A stretch of DNA of 64,000 bases from Mantamonas sphyraenae. Its lineage: Eukaryota > CRuMs > Mantamonadidae. Shown in pieces: positions 9,650 through 19,771 of the stretch; position 1 is the first letter of the stretch, and every line of letters begins with the position of its first letter. The notes under the pieces are model-generated. The model saw only the letters and a list, made by a program, of their open reading frames with translations, had not been told where the DNA came from and searched no databases. Made by a program: the position numbers and the translations under genes. Location: assembly GCA_026936335.1 (NCBI GenBank), contig JAPMXV010000007.1, forward strand, positions 124,001 to 188,000. The letters run 5' to 3'.

Positions 9650-12602
9650 TCAAATTTCTCCAAACCCCCCAGCCCCACTGCTCTCCTCCACCCACTTTTC
9701 GATTCGCCACGCAGCCACGTCTCTGTAGTATCCCAGCTCCCGCCCAAACACATGCTCCCGCTCGGGTTCGATGCCCATGATATGCATCAGAGCCTTCAGG
9801 GCCCGCCTGTGCCTTTCTTCCTCTCGCTGCAACCTGGCACGGCGCTGGCTCGGGCTTTCTGCCAACATCTGCGTCAGCACCCTGCGCGGGTTCTGCGTTT
9901 CCAGTTTTGCCAATTCCTCTGCAGACAGGCCTCCCAGCTGCGCCGCCAAGTGCCACTTGAACATCTCCCAGCTGTCTGTGCTCAGCAGGGTCTTGAACAA
10001 ACCCAACCAATGTTCCCGTGTGGATTCCCCTCCCTCCGCCTCCAGGCCTTCCACCAATTGATCCCTCTCCAAGCCATCCAGGTGTTCCCACTGCACCACG
10101 ACACGCTCCTGCTCCTCTTGCGCCGCTCCCTGCTGCCGACTCTCCTCGACCCCGTCTTTCACCTCTTTCACCTCTTCCTCCTCCTCCTCCTCTTGCACCT
10201 CTTCCTCCCCCTCTTCCTCTCCCCCTTCCTCCTCCATCTCCTCCTCCACCTCCACCACCTCCTCTGCTTCCGCTTCCGCAACCGGGGACAGCGCCCGTCC
10301 AATGCGCATTGTCTGCCCGCATGGCTTGTGCACGTACACCGACCGATCCTCCAGAAACGCAGATCGCAGCAGATACTCCTCCTCGTCTTCGTCCTCATCG
10401 CCGTCGTATTCATCCGCTCCATCTCCATCACCCTCCGCATTGCCTTCATCTCGAACCACCACAGTCTCCATGCCCAGCTCCTCCCGAGTCATCTCCAGCA
10501 CTGCTGAAACGACAGACAGCACCCGTTGGTTGTTTTCGTCCCGTTCCAGCGGCTGCACCAAGCTGACAATGGCATCTTTGTATGCCATGACCTCACGGAG
10601 TCGTGCTGTCGAGTGAGTGTGTGCAAGGACACGCGTGCCTTCGCGAAGGAGCTTGCGCAGCACATGCTGACATGCTTCCACCAGAGCAAAGCGCACCAGC
10701 CACGACCTGTCACACGAAAGTCGCTCCAAATGCGTCCAGGCGTCGTCAAACACACGACGGGTCAAACACGCCAGAAGCACCCCTTCGATACAGTACACGA
10801 TGGCCTGGCGTCCTTGCCAATGCGTGGCCAGCGCCGCCTCGTCGTCCCTTGCTTCGTCCAGCAGGTCACACAGACGCTGCATGCTGTGAGCCGCCGTGGA
10901 TGTGTCTGACCCGCGCAACGTTTCGTGCATCCAGTGGCCCAAACAGTCTCGCTGCCTCCAGTGTTGGCACGAACCGACGCGCAGGTGCTCAAACACTGCG
11001 TCTACGCTTTGGCTGTGCATCGCCAGCTGCTTGGCCAGCTGTTTGCGCATCGGTGTGTCGCAATGTTTGGCCGCATCCAGCAGCCGCGCTGCAGTCTTTG
11101 TCCCCGCTGGAAGCACACCCATGCACGATATGTAGAACTCACGCTGTTTCTCTTCGGTTTCGACATCCGCAATGTGGGTGTAGCACCACTGTGTGACCAC
11201 GTGCGCCACACGACCTCCCAGAACACCCATCCACAACCGCACATGGCCCCAGTTTGCCTCTGCATGGCCAGCCAACACACCCAGCCATGGCAGCACACAT
11301 GCGGTGAGAAACGTATCCAGCGATCCGTCCACATCCTCCAACGAATCCACCCACGCGTCCATGTCTCTGCTTGCCCGTCCGCCATCCACAAGCACCAGTC
11401 CCTGCGCCACCGCGCTGTGCATGCACGTCACCAGGCCTGTCACCATGGCGTAAGGCGCTCGTTGATCCAGCTCCTTGCACAAGGGTACCAGCACAACGCC
11501 GTCCAAGATGCAAAGGCCGCTCAGAAGCCATTCGTGTGCAAAGTCGTGCTTGTGAAGCTCCCTTGTGTTGAGTGCGTGCACATGCGCCATCAGTGGCCGT
11601 ATTATTTGGCTTTCTAGCGTGTGTACGCAGTGGGGCAACACGTAGCACGTGTGCACAAGCACTCGCAAAGCCTGCAGCCACTTGCGCAGCGACTGCCGGT
11701 GCTCCTCGCTGCGCAGGCACCGTCCCACCTTGCGCAGCAGAGCATGAGCCAGATTTGCACGTTCGCTCTCCACCACGGCCACGTGCAAATCCATCACAAA
11801 GCGCAGCGCGTGCACCAGCCACCGCAGTGCCGCGTCTGCTTGCGAGCCGCGCTGCAGCGCATGCACAAACCCTGCCACCAGCAGATTGCAGTGCAGACGG
11901 TTCTCTTCCATGTATGTACACAGGCGCACGTACTCCTGTGCGTGCGCCCTGCACTCAGACCGCCGCCCGAGGTCCGTTTGCCACCGGTGTCAGTTGTCAC
12001 GCGCGCCAATTTTCCTTGCCCCCCCTCTCACTCCTCCCACGTGTCTTTGAAACCTACCGAAGCACCTCTGTTAGTGTCACCAGCGCCAACAGACACTGCT
12101 GGTGGATGTCAATAAGATACGAGTCGTGCTGGCCTGCAGAGGCGTCGCTGCGGGACACCTCGTCCTCTTCCATGCACACCTTGAGGCTCTGAAGCAGTGT
12201 GGGTACATCGTTCACCAAGGCCCACTCCACTGCATTGCCCTTTGCCCTTTGGTGGACGTTGATGTCCAGAGCGAGCACCGAACGACACCATGCAGCAAGG
12301 CGAGCCACTGCAGCCAGCGTTTCCGGCTCCTCGTCCACCACAAACTCGCCCCCAGCATCCGCCAGGCCCTGGAGTTGGCTTTCCACAGTCTTGCGCACCC
12401 AGGGTGCGTGATCGTCCATCACCGGCAACGCAGTACGTTTCACCGGGGTCACTGTGGCCACCGGCGAGAACGTCATCGACGCCACCGAACCCGATGACAC
12501 ATTCACCTGGCCCGGAGAGGCATGCAACGACACCCATTCGCCGTCCGATAGATCCATGGCAGCCAACGACTGGCTGAACGGTGGCCAATGGCTAGTGCTC
12601 AT
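9650..12602 (-). CDS. Unidentified large helical protein, HEAT-like
   Basis: Two exons (12602-12058 and 11948-9650) join in phase (CG|G) to give 947 residues; the 109-nt intron has a CTGACACC branch-like motif. I do not recognise the family. The first 650 residues are almost entirely predicted amphipathic helix with paired-helix character, for example DRSWLVRFALVEACQHVLRK, suggesting an HEAT/ARM-type solenoid. A long Glu/Asp-rich segment follows at about residues 690-800, roughly opposite + strand 10170-10420. A helical basic C-terminal domain closes the protein (RARLQREEERHRRALKALM). No signal peptide or membrane segment is present. The start at 12602 is the first ATG compatible with the neighbouring divergent gene. 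The stop lies 12 bp from the stop of the split-MYND gene. Candidate roles such as a scaffold or chaperone co-factor would be guesses. Confidence 0.8.
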
Positions 12603-12667
12603 TGCGATTCTTTGGACGAGACGGCGCGCCGTGTCGACCAGTTCAAACCCCTCCCATTCTGCATCGC
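12603..12667. promoter_or_regulatory. 65-bp divergent promoter
   Basis: Only 65 bp separate the start codons of the helical-protein gene (minus) and the USP1-like gene (plus). The gap must contain both leaders, or transcription must start inside the neighbouring coding region. It holds a GGCGCGCC palindrome and no TATA box. Confidence 0.45.
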
Positions 12668-14269
12668 ATGAGCAAGAGAGCGCGCCAAACCACGTTGTTT
12701 GGCACGGTGCTCGACAAGGAGCCGCCTCACGACGACATGCATGTCGAGGACAGCGATCCCGAAGAGGAGGAGCAGCACCTTCAACAATCATCGCAGCCGC
12801 AGGGCAAACAACCCAGCATGGCTTCCTTCTTTGCTTCCTCCTCGTCGACTTCCTCGTCTTCCTCGTCCAAAACACCATCATCGTCGTCTTCGTCCTCGGG
12901 TGTCAGCAGCAAGGCGGTGAACAAAGGGGGGGACGACGCCGCGGAGGTTCCCGAGAACCGCGTGTGCGCAGGGCTCAAGAACCTGGGCAACAGCTGCTAC
13001 ATCAACAGCGTCGTCCAGATGCTGTACCATGTACCTGGAGGCGCCATGGTGGATATGGTTCACCGCATCGTGCAACTGGAACATCAGGAGGGCGACGACA
13101 CAGCCGAGGGCTCACGATGCTGGGCCGCACTCGACGACCTCTACCAGCAGATGCGCACCCATGACAAAGGCGGCGTCGTAAGGCCCACTGCCTTTGTCAA
13201 CCACTTTCGCAAGGACGACCTCAGCCAGTTCTACGGCAACGGGCAGCACGACGCCCACGAGTTTCTCCAGTTTGTCCTGCAGGAGATGCAGCACGGCGTC
13301 GACAAATACGGCGCCCGCCTGTGGCAATCTCAACAACAATCGGACGACCAATCCACCACCACCACCTCCTCCTCCTCCTCCTCTTCTGCATCTACCAGCA
13401 ACACACACAAACGCCGCAACGACGAGTCCCAACGCGGCCTTGCTCAAGATGCTTCTGATCAGCTCACCCACCAGGACTCGCACAAGCGCCAACGCGTCGT
13501 CGACTCCTCCTCATCCTCGTCCACAGAAACCACCAGCACAACCACCGAAAGCACATCCACCACACTCACTCCATCCAAACGCCAGCCAAGGAAGCGCACA
13601 CGAAAGAGCCGCAAACAAGCACAGACGCTGACCCTGCCTGACGTGGACACCCTTCCATGGTTCCAAGGCTCCCTGTGCAGCAGCATCCAATGTGTTTCCT
13701 GTGAATGCACCTCCCAGCGCATGGAAACCTTTATGGACGTGGCGTTGCCGCTCGGATCCTCTCTGAGTGCCGCGCTGACATCCTTTTGCAGCGCCGAGGA
13801 GATGCGTGGTGCAGATAAGTACAGCTGTGGACAGTGTGGCCAGCTGTGTGAAGCCAGGCGCAGTGTGCTCTTTGCTGCTGCCCCTCGTCTTCTCCTGTTC
13901 CAGGTGAAACGTTTCGAGTACGATCAGGATGGGATGCAACACAAGCTCACTGCCACCATGGACCTGCCCAGCAGCCTGTGTCTCTCACGATGGAGCGCCT
14001 CCAGCAACACAGACGCCGCACGCATGTACAGCCTGTGTGGCATGGTCGTCCACCGCGGCGCTCGCGCAAACAGGGGCCACTACTATGCCCTCGTGCGCAA
14101 CACCCACCAGGCCTCTGGTGCACATCCGGGCAAGGAGTGGCTGTGCCTAGACGATTCCAAGACCACTCATCTGTCCTACCGCCAGCTGCAAGCCCACCTA
14201 AGCAGAGATGGCGCCACCCCGTACATTTTCGCCTTTGCTGCCACACCATCTCCTCAGTCCAGCTCGTAG
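12668..14269 (+). CDS. Ubiquitin-specific protease, USP1-like
   Basis: Encodes 533 residues in one exon. USPs are papain-fold cysteine proteases that remove ubiquitin. The Cys box GLKNLGNSCYINSVVQ contains nucleophile C110; the QHDAHEFLQFVL motif, His box (H471 in RANRGHYYALV) and D495/D496 (WLCLDDSK) complete the active site. A zinc ribbon is likely from CVSCEC and CGQCGQLC. The Cys-box surroundings and early QHDA motif most resemble USP1, the FANCD2/PCNA deubiquitinase. The N terminus RARQTTLFGTV resembles a degenerate PCNA-interaction motif but lacks the aromatic pair. Two Ser/Thr-rich insertions (residues 55-85 and 230-320) interrupt the fold. ATG 12668 is chosen because it gives MSKRARQ; an upstream in-frame ATG at 12602 overlaps the opposite gene's start. 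Its stop overlaps that of the next minus-strand gene. Confidence 0.9.
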   Translation: MSKRARQTTLFGTVLDKEPPHDDMHVEDSDPEEEEQHLQQSSQPQGKQPSMASFFASSSSTSSSSSSKTPSSSSSSSGVSSKAVNKGGDDAAEVPENRVCAGLKNLGNSCYINSVVQMLYHVPGGAMVDMVHRIVQLEHQEGDDTAEGSRCWAALDDLYQQMRTHDKGGVVRPTAFVNHFRKDDLSQFYGNGQHDAHEFLQFVLQEMQHGVDKYGARLWQSQQQSDDQSTTTTSSSSSSSASTSNTHKRRNDESQRGLAQDASDQLTHQDSHKRQRVVDSSSSSSTETTSTTTESTSTTLTPSKRQPRKRTRKSRKQAQTLTLPDVDTLPWFQGSLCSSIQCVSCECTSQRMETFMDVALPLGSSLSAALTSFCSAEEMRGADKYSCGQCGQLCEARRSVLFAAAPRLLLFQVKRFEYDQDGMQHKLTATMDLPSSLCLSRWSASSNTDAARMYSLCGMVVHRGARANRGHYYALVRNTHQASGAHPGKEWLCLDDSKTTHLSYRQLQAHLSRDGATPYIFAFAATPSPQSSS

Positions 14270-14661
14270 CCCGACAGGTATGCAATCTCGTCGATGGAAA
14301 ACCCGTAGTGGTAAAACACAATGTAACAGAAGGCCATCAGCCAGCAGAGCAGAAACAGCAAGTCCAGCTTCGTGCTCATCTTCATGCTCTCCCCCGTCAG
14401 TTGCTTGCGCACCTTTACGTACGCCTCCATGTACTCCCTCGTCTCTTCCTCCGTCATGTTCTTCATTTCCTCCGAAGACATTTCCAGAAGCTTCCTCACC
14501 CTGCTGTGTTGCTGCTCCCGCTCGTTCAGCTCCTTCAGCTCTTCCAGCTCCTCCATCGTCTCCTCCAGCGACGCCGCCTTTCCGCCGCCCGTAGATTCCC
14601 CTGTCCCTGAGCTTCCTTTGGCCTTTGCTTGGCCCTTACGGTTGCGCACGCCTTCCGACAT
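14254..14661 (-). CDS. Small single-pass membrane protein, unidentified
   Basis: Encodes 135 residues in one exon. The N-terminal 95 residues are charged, with a Gly/Ser/Lys-rich start and a likely coiled coil (LEETMEELEELKELNEREQ). A single hydrophobic segment spans residues 100-119 (DLLFLLCWLMAFCYIVFYHY) and is followed by a 16-residue acidic tail ending SGYELD. With no signal peptide and a near-C-terminal membrane segment, it looks like a tail-anchored protein facing the cytosol. I do not recognise the family. The last 16 bases of its coding region overlap the last 16 of the USP1-like gene on the other strand. The start codon is 76 bp from that of the divergent MYND-USP gene. Confidence 0.75.
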   Translation of the reverse strand: MSEGVRNRKGQAKAKGSSGTGESTGGGKAASLEETMEELEELKELNEREQQHSRVRKLLEMSSEEMKNMTEEETREYMEAYVKVRKQLTGESMKMSTKLDLLFLLCWLMAFCYIVFYHYGFSIDEIAYLSGYELD

Positions 14662-14737
14662 CCACGTACGACTATGCGGGTTGGTTTGCGTTGTCCAGAG
14701 CCGTGCGCATCCGCGCCCAGCGTTTCCCGACCCACAC
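14662..14737. promoter_or_regulatory. 76-bp divergent promoter
   Basis: The gap between the start codons of the small membrane protein (minus) and the MYND-USP gene (plus). No TATA box. A GCGTTTCCCGAC stretch, loosely like an E2F site, lies near the plus-strand start. The call is by position. Confidence 0.4.
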
Positions 14738-17003
14738 ATGCTCTGTGACGTCTGCGGCCAGGATTCCAGCACTCGCTGCGGCCAGTGCAAGTCTCGCAAC
14801 TACTGCGGTCGCGAATGCCAAACCAAGGACTGGAAGGCAGGCCACAAGAAGGAATGCAAGGCTCTCCAAGCTGCTGCCGCACAGGCCAGCTCCTCTCCAT
14901 CCGCCTCCACAAAGTCCAAGCCCTCCAAAAAGAAGTCTACCAACAGCTCTGCCAAGGCCTCCGCCTCCGAGGCTCAGGACACAGACGCCGGAGCGTCCTC
15001 TTCGTCCTCGGCCTCTGCTTCCTCTTCCGCCTCGGCTTCCGCTCCACAGCGTCCACTCAACATCAAGGTGACGGGCATCTGTATCAACTGCCAAAAGGAG
15101 TCCAAGGTTTCGTGTGGGCGCTGCGGCCAAGTCAGCTACTGTGGAAGGGTAGGTCGCGGGTGGTGGGTGTCGTCTGCCGTCTGCCGTTTGCCGATTCCAA
15201 CAGCGCCAAACTCACCCTGCCGCCCTCGCTCCGCACACAGGAATGCCAAGAGACGCACTGGAAGAAGCGACACAAGTACGACTGCCACAAGACGGTGCTC
15301 TACTCCGATCTGGACGAGGACAGCAACGACTTCCAAGAGCCCAGCGAATGGCTCTTTGACTCCCAGCGTGTCCTCGACGAACTCATGAACCCGATCGGCA
15401 AGAACATGCCCATTGCCGCAGGCATGATCAACAAGTTCAACAACTGCTATCTCAACGCTGTCGTCCAGTGTCTCATTCACACACGACCCCTTTCACGCTA
15501 CCTCTACACCGAGGAGCACGGCAAGAACTGCAACATGAGCAAGACCTGCATGTTTTGTGTCCTCCAGGCACATGCTCTCCATGCCTACCTTCTTTCGGGC
15601 AAGGTCATCGACCCCAAGAAGTTTCTCCAGCGTCTGAAGAGTGAGTTTTGTCCGGGGTTCATCCTCACCACCACCACCACCACCACCACCACCACCACCA
15701 CCACCCCTTTCCGCATGCCCGCCACCAGACACTCACCCTGTCCACCACACACACAGAACTCGGAGGACAGTTTGAGGTTGGCCGCCACGAGGACGCGCAC
15801 GAGTTTCTCTGTTACATGATCGACAACATGCAGAACGCGGCCCTGGACGGCCTGGGACGCATCTCGTACCGCAACTCGGAGACTACGGTGGTGCACCAAA
15901 TCTTTGGCGGCTACACCCTGTCCCAGGTGGCCTGCCCTGACTGTGACTACAAGAGCAACACGTTTGACGCCGTCCAGCACCTCTCGTTGGACATCCTCAA
16001 CGCAAGCAGCCTGTCAGAAGCCTTTCTCGATTTCACCCAGACCAATGTCGTCGAGGGCTACAAATGCGGCGGGTGCAAGCAGCCTGTGGATGCACGCAAG
16101 CGCACCTCCATCTTCCGCGCCCCCAACGTTCTCGTCGTCCACCTCAAGCGCTTTGGCTCGCCGTTTGGAAAGATCAATCGACACGTCACCTATCCGCTCG
16201 AGCTGTATCTGGGTGACTATATGGCTGCCGAGGCGCCGGAGGGCGACCGTGACCCTGTGTATGCCCTGTACGCCACCGTCTTCCATCAGGGCGTCACGGC
16301 CTTCATGGGCCACTACATCGCCTGCATCTTCCACGAGGGTTCCGGCAAGTGGTATGTCATGGACGACTCCAAGGTCTACCCCATCGACGGCAGCCGTGTG
16401 CTCCAAGTGCCTGCCTACATGCTCTTTTACATCCGCGTCGACCAGGTAGAGACCGACGAGTCCCGCGAGGCTCGCCTCAAGCGACGCAACCGCAGTTCCG
16501 CCTCGTCCTCTGCGGAGGAGGAGAGCGAAGAGCAGAAGATGGCACTGCCCGCCCCCACCGTCAAATCTGTTGTCATCGAACCCGACCAAGACGACAAAGA
16601 CGGCGAGCACATCCTCGTCATGGATTTTATCCTCGAGGGTGTCGACTCAGCCAAGCAGCTCCAGGTGGAGGTGACTCCATACGAGGCAACCGTGTATCTG
16701 CCAGGCAAATACTTTGTTCGCCAAGGCTTGCAACTCCCGCCCCTCCACGTCGACCAAGACGACGACACTGTCTCATACCGCGCCCAGTTCTTCAAGAGCA
16801 AAAACACCCTGCGCATCTCCATCCCCGTCCACAACTTTGAGGCCCTCTCTCGCAGCGAGAGCAACCTCTCGCTCGAGCTCAGCGAGAGCGAAGCCGACGA
16901 CACTGACCTGTGTCCCGACGGCCTTGCCTGTGAAGAGGGCACTACCTGCCTCAAGCGCCACACCGCCGATGAGATCGCAGTGTTCGAGTCGCAGGGCCGC
17001 TGA
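14738..17003 (+). CDS. Ubiquitin-specific protease with two MYND fingers and a CS-like domain
   Basis: Exons 14738-15148, 15241-15640 and 15757-17003 give 685 residues. Two complete MYND fingers come first: C3, C6, C14, C17, C23, C27, H36, C40, and C115, C118, C126, C129, C135, C139, H147, C151. Intron 1 cuts the second finger between YCGR and ECQ. The USP domain follows with nucleophile C206 (NKFNNCYLNAVVQCL), HEDAHEFLCYM, zinc pairs CPDC and CGGC, H456 (FMGHYIACIF) and D473/D474. Residues about 530-632 look like a CS/p23 beta-sandwich. The tail has C-x5-C-x5-C-x3-H (CPDGLACEEGTTCLKRH), a short CCCH-like finger. The combination recalls USP19 (CS plus MYND plus USP) and plant MYND-UBPs, but in a different order. 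Intron 2 carries an (ACC)n microsatellite. Confidence 0.9.
15666..15705. repeat. (ACC)n microsatellite in MYND-USP intron 2
   Basis: About 13 uninterrupted ACC trinucleotides within the 116-nt intron 15641-15756. In some frames this would read as poly-His or poly-Thr, but splicing removes it. Confidence 0.85.
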
Positions 17004-17019
17004 TCACTTCTGTTCAACT

Positions 17020-17960
17020 TCACTGCTTTTCTTTCTCCACCCCTGGCGCATCCAACGCACGCGTACGCACCACGCGGTCCACCAAGTTCAAACGTTGTGC
17101 AGCCTCTGCATCCATAAAGCGATCTCGTTCAGTCAACTCGGCCACTTTGCCCTCGTCCAAACCCGTGTGGTGTGCGTAGATGCTGTTCAGCCGCTTGCGC
17201 AGAGACACAATCTCCTCTGCGTGGATGGCAATGTCGCTGGCCTGTCCAGAGATCCCTCCCGAGGGCTGGTGAATCATGATGCGAGCGTTGGGCAGCGCAC
17301 GTCGCATCCCCGCCTCTCCTCCGGCCAGCAGCAGCGAGCCCATGCTGCACGCCTGACCCAGCACAATGGTGCTCACTGGACATTGGATGTACTGGTATGC
17401 ACAAGCCCACGCAAACACACACGATCCAGAAACAAGTGCACGTGGTACTGGCGTCAGGTGTCTGGCGTGCTCACCCCCGTCGCCGACCGGAGTCTTCCCT
17501 CCTCTCGTTCTCCCGCCCCCAAACCCACCTGCATTGTGTCGTAAATGGCCAGTCCAGCCGTCACCACCCCGCCGGGGCTGTTGATCATCAGTTGCACCGC
17601 CGCTTCGGGGTCCTCGGATTCTAGAAACAGCAGTTGCGCCGTCACTGTGTGCGCGACCGAGTCGTTGATCTTCACTCGGTTCACCACGTGTCAGTCCGCC
17701 CTCTCAATGAACCCCAACTCAGTGCGATTGCTCGCCCGTGTGCAATCATTCCCTCTCCAACCTACCTCGCCATTCAGAAACACGATGCGCTCCCGCAGAA
17801 GCCGTGAAAAGATGTCAAACGCTCGCTCACCACGTCCTGTTTGCTCCACCACCAGCGGCACCATGGTGCTCATGTCACACCGCTGCACCACACCAACAGC
17901 CCCTGTGCACCTTCCTCCCACCTTTTGTACAAGACGCGCAGTCTGATGCCGGGCAAACAT
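17020..17960 (-). CDS. CLPP: Mitochondrial ATP-dependent Clp protease proteolytic subunit
   Basis: Exons 17960-17766, 17669-17529 and 17391-17020 give 235 residues. ClpP forms the tetradecameric serine-protease barrel that works with ClpX in the mitochondrial matrix. The catalytic triad is visible: S128 in [10 protein letters not shown]153 in IMIHQPSGG and D202 in [19 protein letters not shown]-like ([19 protein letters not shown]), FLNGEINDSV (formed across exon junction 1) and [19 protein letters not shown] are all family hallmarks. The N terminus [13 protein letters not shown] is basic and suits a matrix-targeting leader. Junction 1 joins NGE to INDSV by using the AAG acceptor at 17671-17670, and a CTGACACG branch-like motif lies just upstream. 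Its stop is 16 bp from the MYND-USP stop, and its start is 10 bp after the DPH2 stop. Confidence 0.95.
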
Positions 17961-17970
17961 GGAGGAAATT

Positions 17971-19724
17971 TCACTTGTCCGTGCCCGCGTCCTCTTCCCC
18001 CTCCCCCTCGTACCCCATGGCAATGCCGACCCGCCCTTGCTTCGCCTGTTTCACCTCTGTCTCGCCCCACTTCACCTCCAGCCCCTGGAAACTGCGCTCT
18101 TGCAACCTGCTGGCCGCTGACGTCCCGCCTCCGGCAAGCACCTGCTTGCCCTCCGCCGAACTGAGCGTCAGCTCCCCGCTGCTCCCTGTGCTCCCGCCAT
18201 CCTTGCCATTGTGGCCTCGAGTGCGAATCCTGTTGTCGATGAGCGACTGGTGTACGCCATCGTCCTCCTCCTCCTCTTGCGTCTCCTCAGCCTCCAGTTG
18301 CGCCTCAATTTCCTCCAGCAGCCGCTCAAAGTCCGTCACGTACCGTCCTGTCCACTCCACATCCCTGCCCAGCGCCATCTCCAGCTCAAACGGCGTCACA
18401 ATTGGCTTCAGATACTCTTTCGAGTCCACCAGCGTGTTCTCGGGACACGCAATGTTCACATAAACATCCACCTCCATAAAGTTTGCCAGTTTGGGCACAT
18501 TCACCTTGCCCACCACAATCGTGTAGCTCTTCTTCCCTGCCTGTTTGATCAGCTCCTTCACACTTTCAATTACGTCCAAGTACTTGGCTGCATGGCGGAT
18601 GTTAGTGTTGCTCCCCCCCTCCCCCGGTATTCCTTCCCCGTTTGGGCCATGGACAATCATTGCACTTACACACACTCAACGTGGCCACCAGGATGCCAAT
18701 GATCTCTGCACTTTTGGCTGCCTCAACCATGTAGTACCGTCGCATGATCGCTCTGCTGCTGCCCACGCGAAGATCGTGCACTTCTCCGTTGTCCGGCTCC
18801 ACAATGCGCACCAGCACGTCGCTATGGTTCAGCGCCAGGTTTGTTGCGCATCTGTCTTCCGTGCCCAGATACAGCACCTCGCTTCGACCAGGCCACTCCA
18901 CCTCGCTCCCCAATACCACGTTCCGTCGCGCAATCACACGGCCTTCCCTCTCCTTCTCCTCTTCCTCACGGTCTGTGTTTCCCGCACGCCCCAGAGCCTG
19001 CTTATCCACAAGAGCCAGTACGAGCCTTCCCGAGGCCATCCATGGCGACAGTACCTCATCTGCCTCCAGGGCGGTCGCCAGTGCATCTGCGCAGTACAAG
19101 TACTCCACGCCCGGGTACACGACCAGTCCGCTTGTCGTCGAGCTTCCCTCCAGTGCTTCTGCTTCTGCGCGTACACTTCTCACCACCGCTTCCACATCCA
19201 CAGCCTGCCGTCCAAACACAAAGTGCACCGGAATGCGCGATGGTCTGCCCACAAGCAACCTCTCCGTGTCAGTGACCATGCAACACACTCCACTCCATGA
19301 CTCTGCCTCCACTCTACACCTCCTCGTTTCCTCCGTCCTCCATCGTCCATCCTTCCGCTTCCCCTCACCTGCTCAAGCACGAGCGTCCGTAGTGCACCAC
19401 AAGGTCCGCCTCGAAATGCTCTGCGCCAACCTCGTCCACGCAGCAACTCCCGTACGATGTGTCTCCCAGGATAAACACATTCTTGCCCGTCGCTTCCCCC
19501 AACAACTGTGCCACCGCCGGGCTGTCACTCAACAGCTCGTCCGGGAACTGCAACGCAATCCGTTCCGCGCCGCTCGCCGTCACAACCTCCACCGTCTCAT
19601 TCACTTCGTAGAACGTTTCTATGTCAAACGACTCTGCATCTCGCCCACGTCGGTCTTCTTCCCACCCCACCTGACGCTCCATTGCCCTCAGACCGGCATC
19701 CGAAAACGACGAGGGTTTGGACAT
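17971..19724 (-). CDS. DPH2: Diphthamide biosynthesis protein 2
   Basis: Exons 19724-19369, 19244-18670 and 18587-17971 give 515 residues. DPH2 partners DPH1 in the radical-SAM step that transfers the aminocarboxypropyl group to the histidine of eEF2. Recognised: [10 protein letters not shown], the motif [18 protein letters not shown] with an iron-sulphur-type cysteine, [24 protein letters not shown], then [20 protein letters not shown] across junction 2. The end, [20 protein letters not shown], is typical for DPH2 and separates it from DPH1. Introns are 124 and 82 nt; intron 1 has CTGACACG and intron 2 CTAAC upstream of the acceptor. A Glu/Arg-rich insertion ([12 protein letters not shown]) and a Gly/Ser loop are local additions. 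It sits in a minus-strand series: giant receptor, 47 bp, DPH2, 10 bp, ClpP. Its promoter must be very short or inside the upstream gene. Confidence 0.93.
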
Positions 19725-19771
19725 GTTTGGTGTGGCCCAATCATCGCATGTGCATTGCTCACTCACCGGCG

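Noticed and set aside
17860-17930. Extra intron in the ClpP leader (GTGGGAGG to CATGAG)
   Set aside because: Its length (53 nt) would break the frame; the unspliced leader reads straight into the conserved domain.
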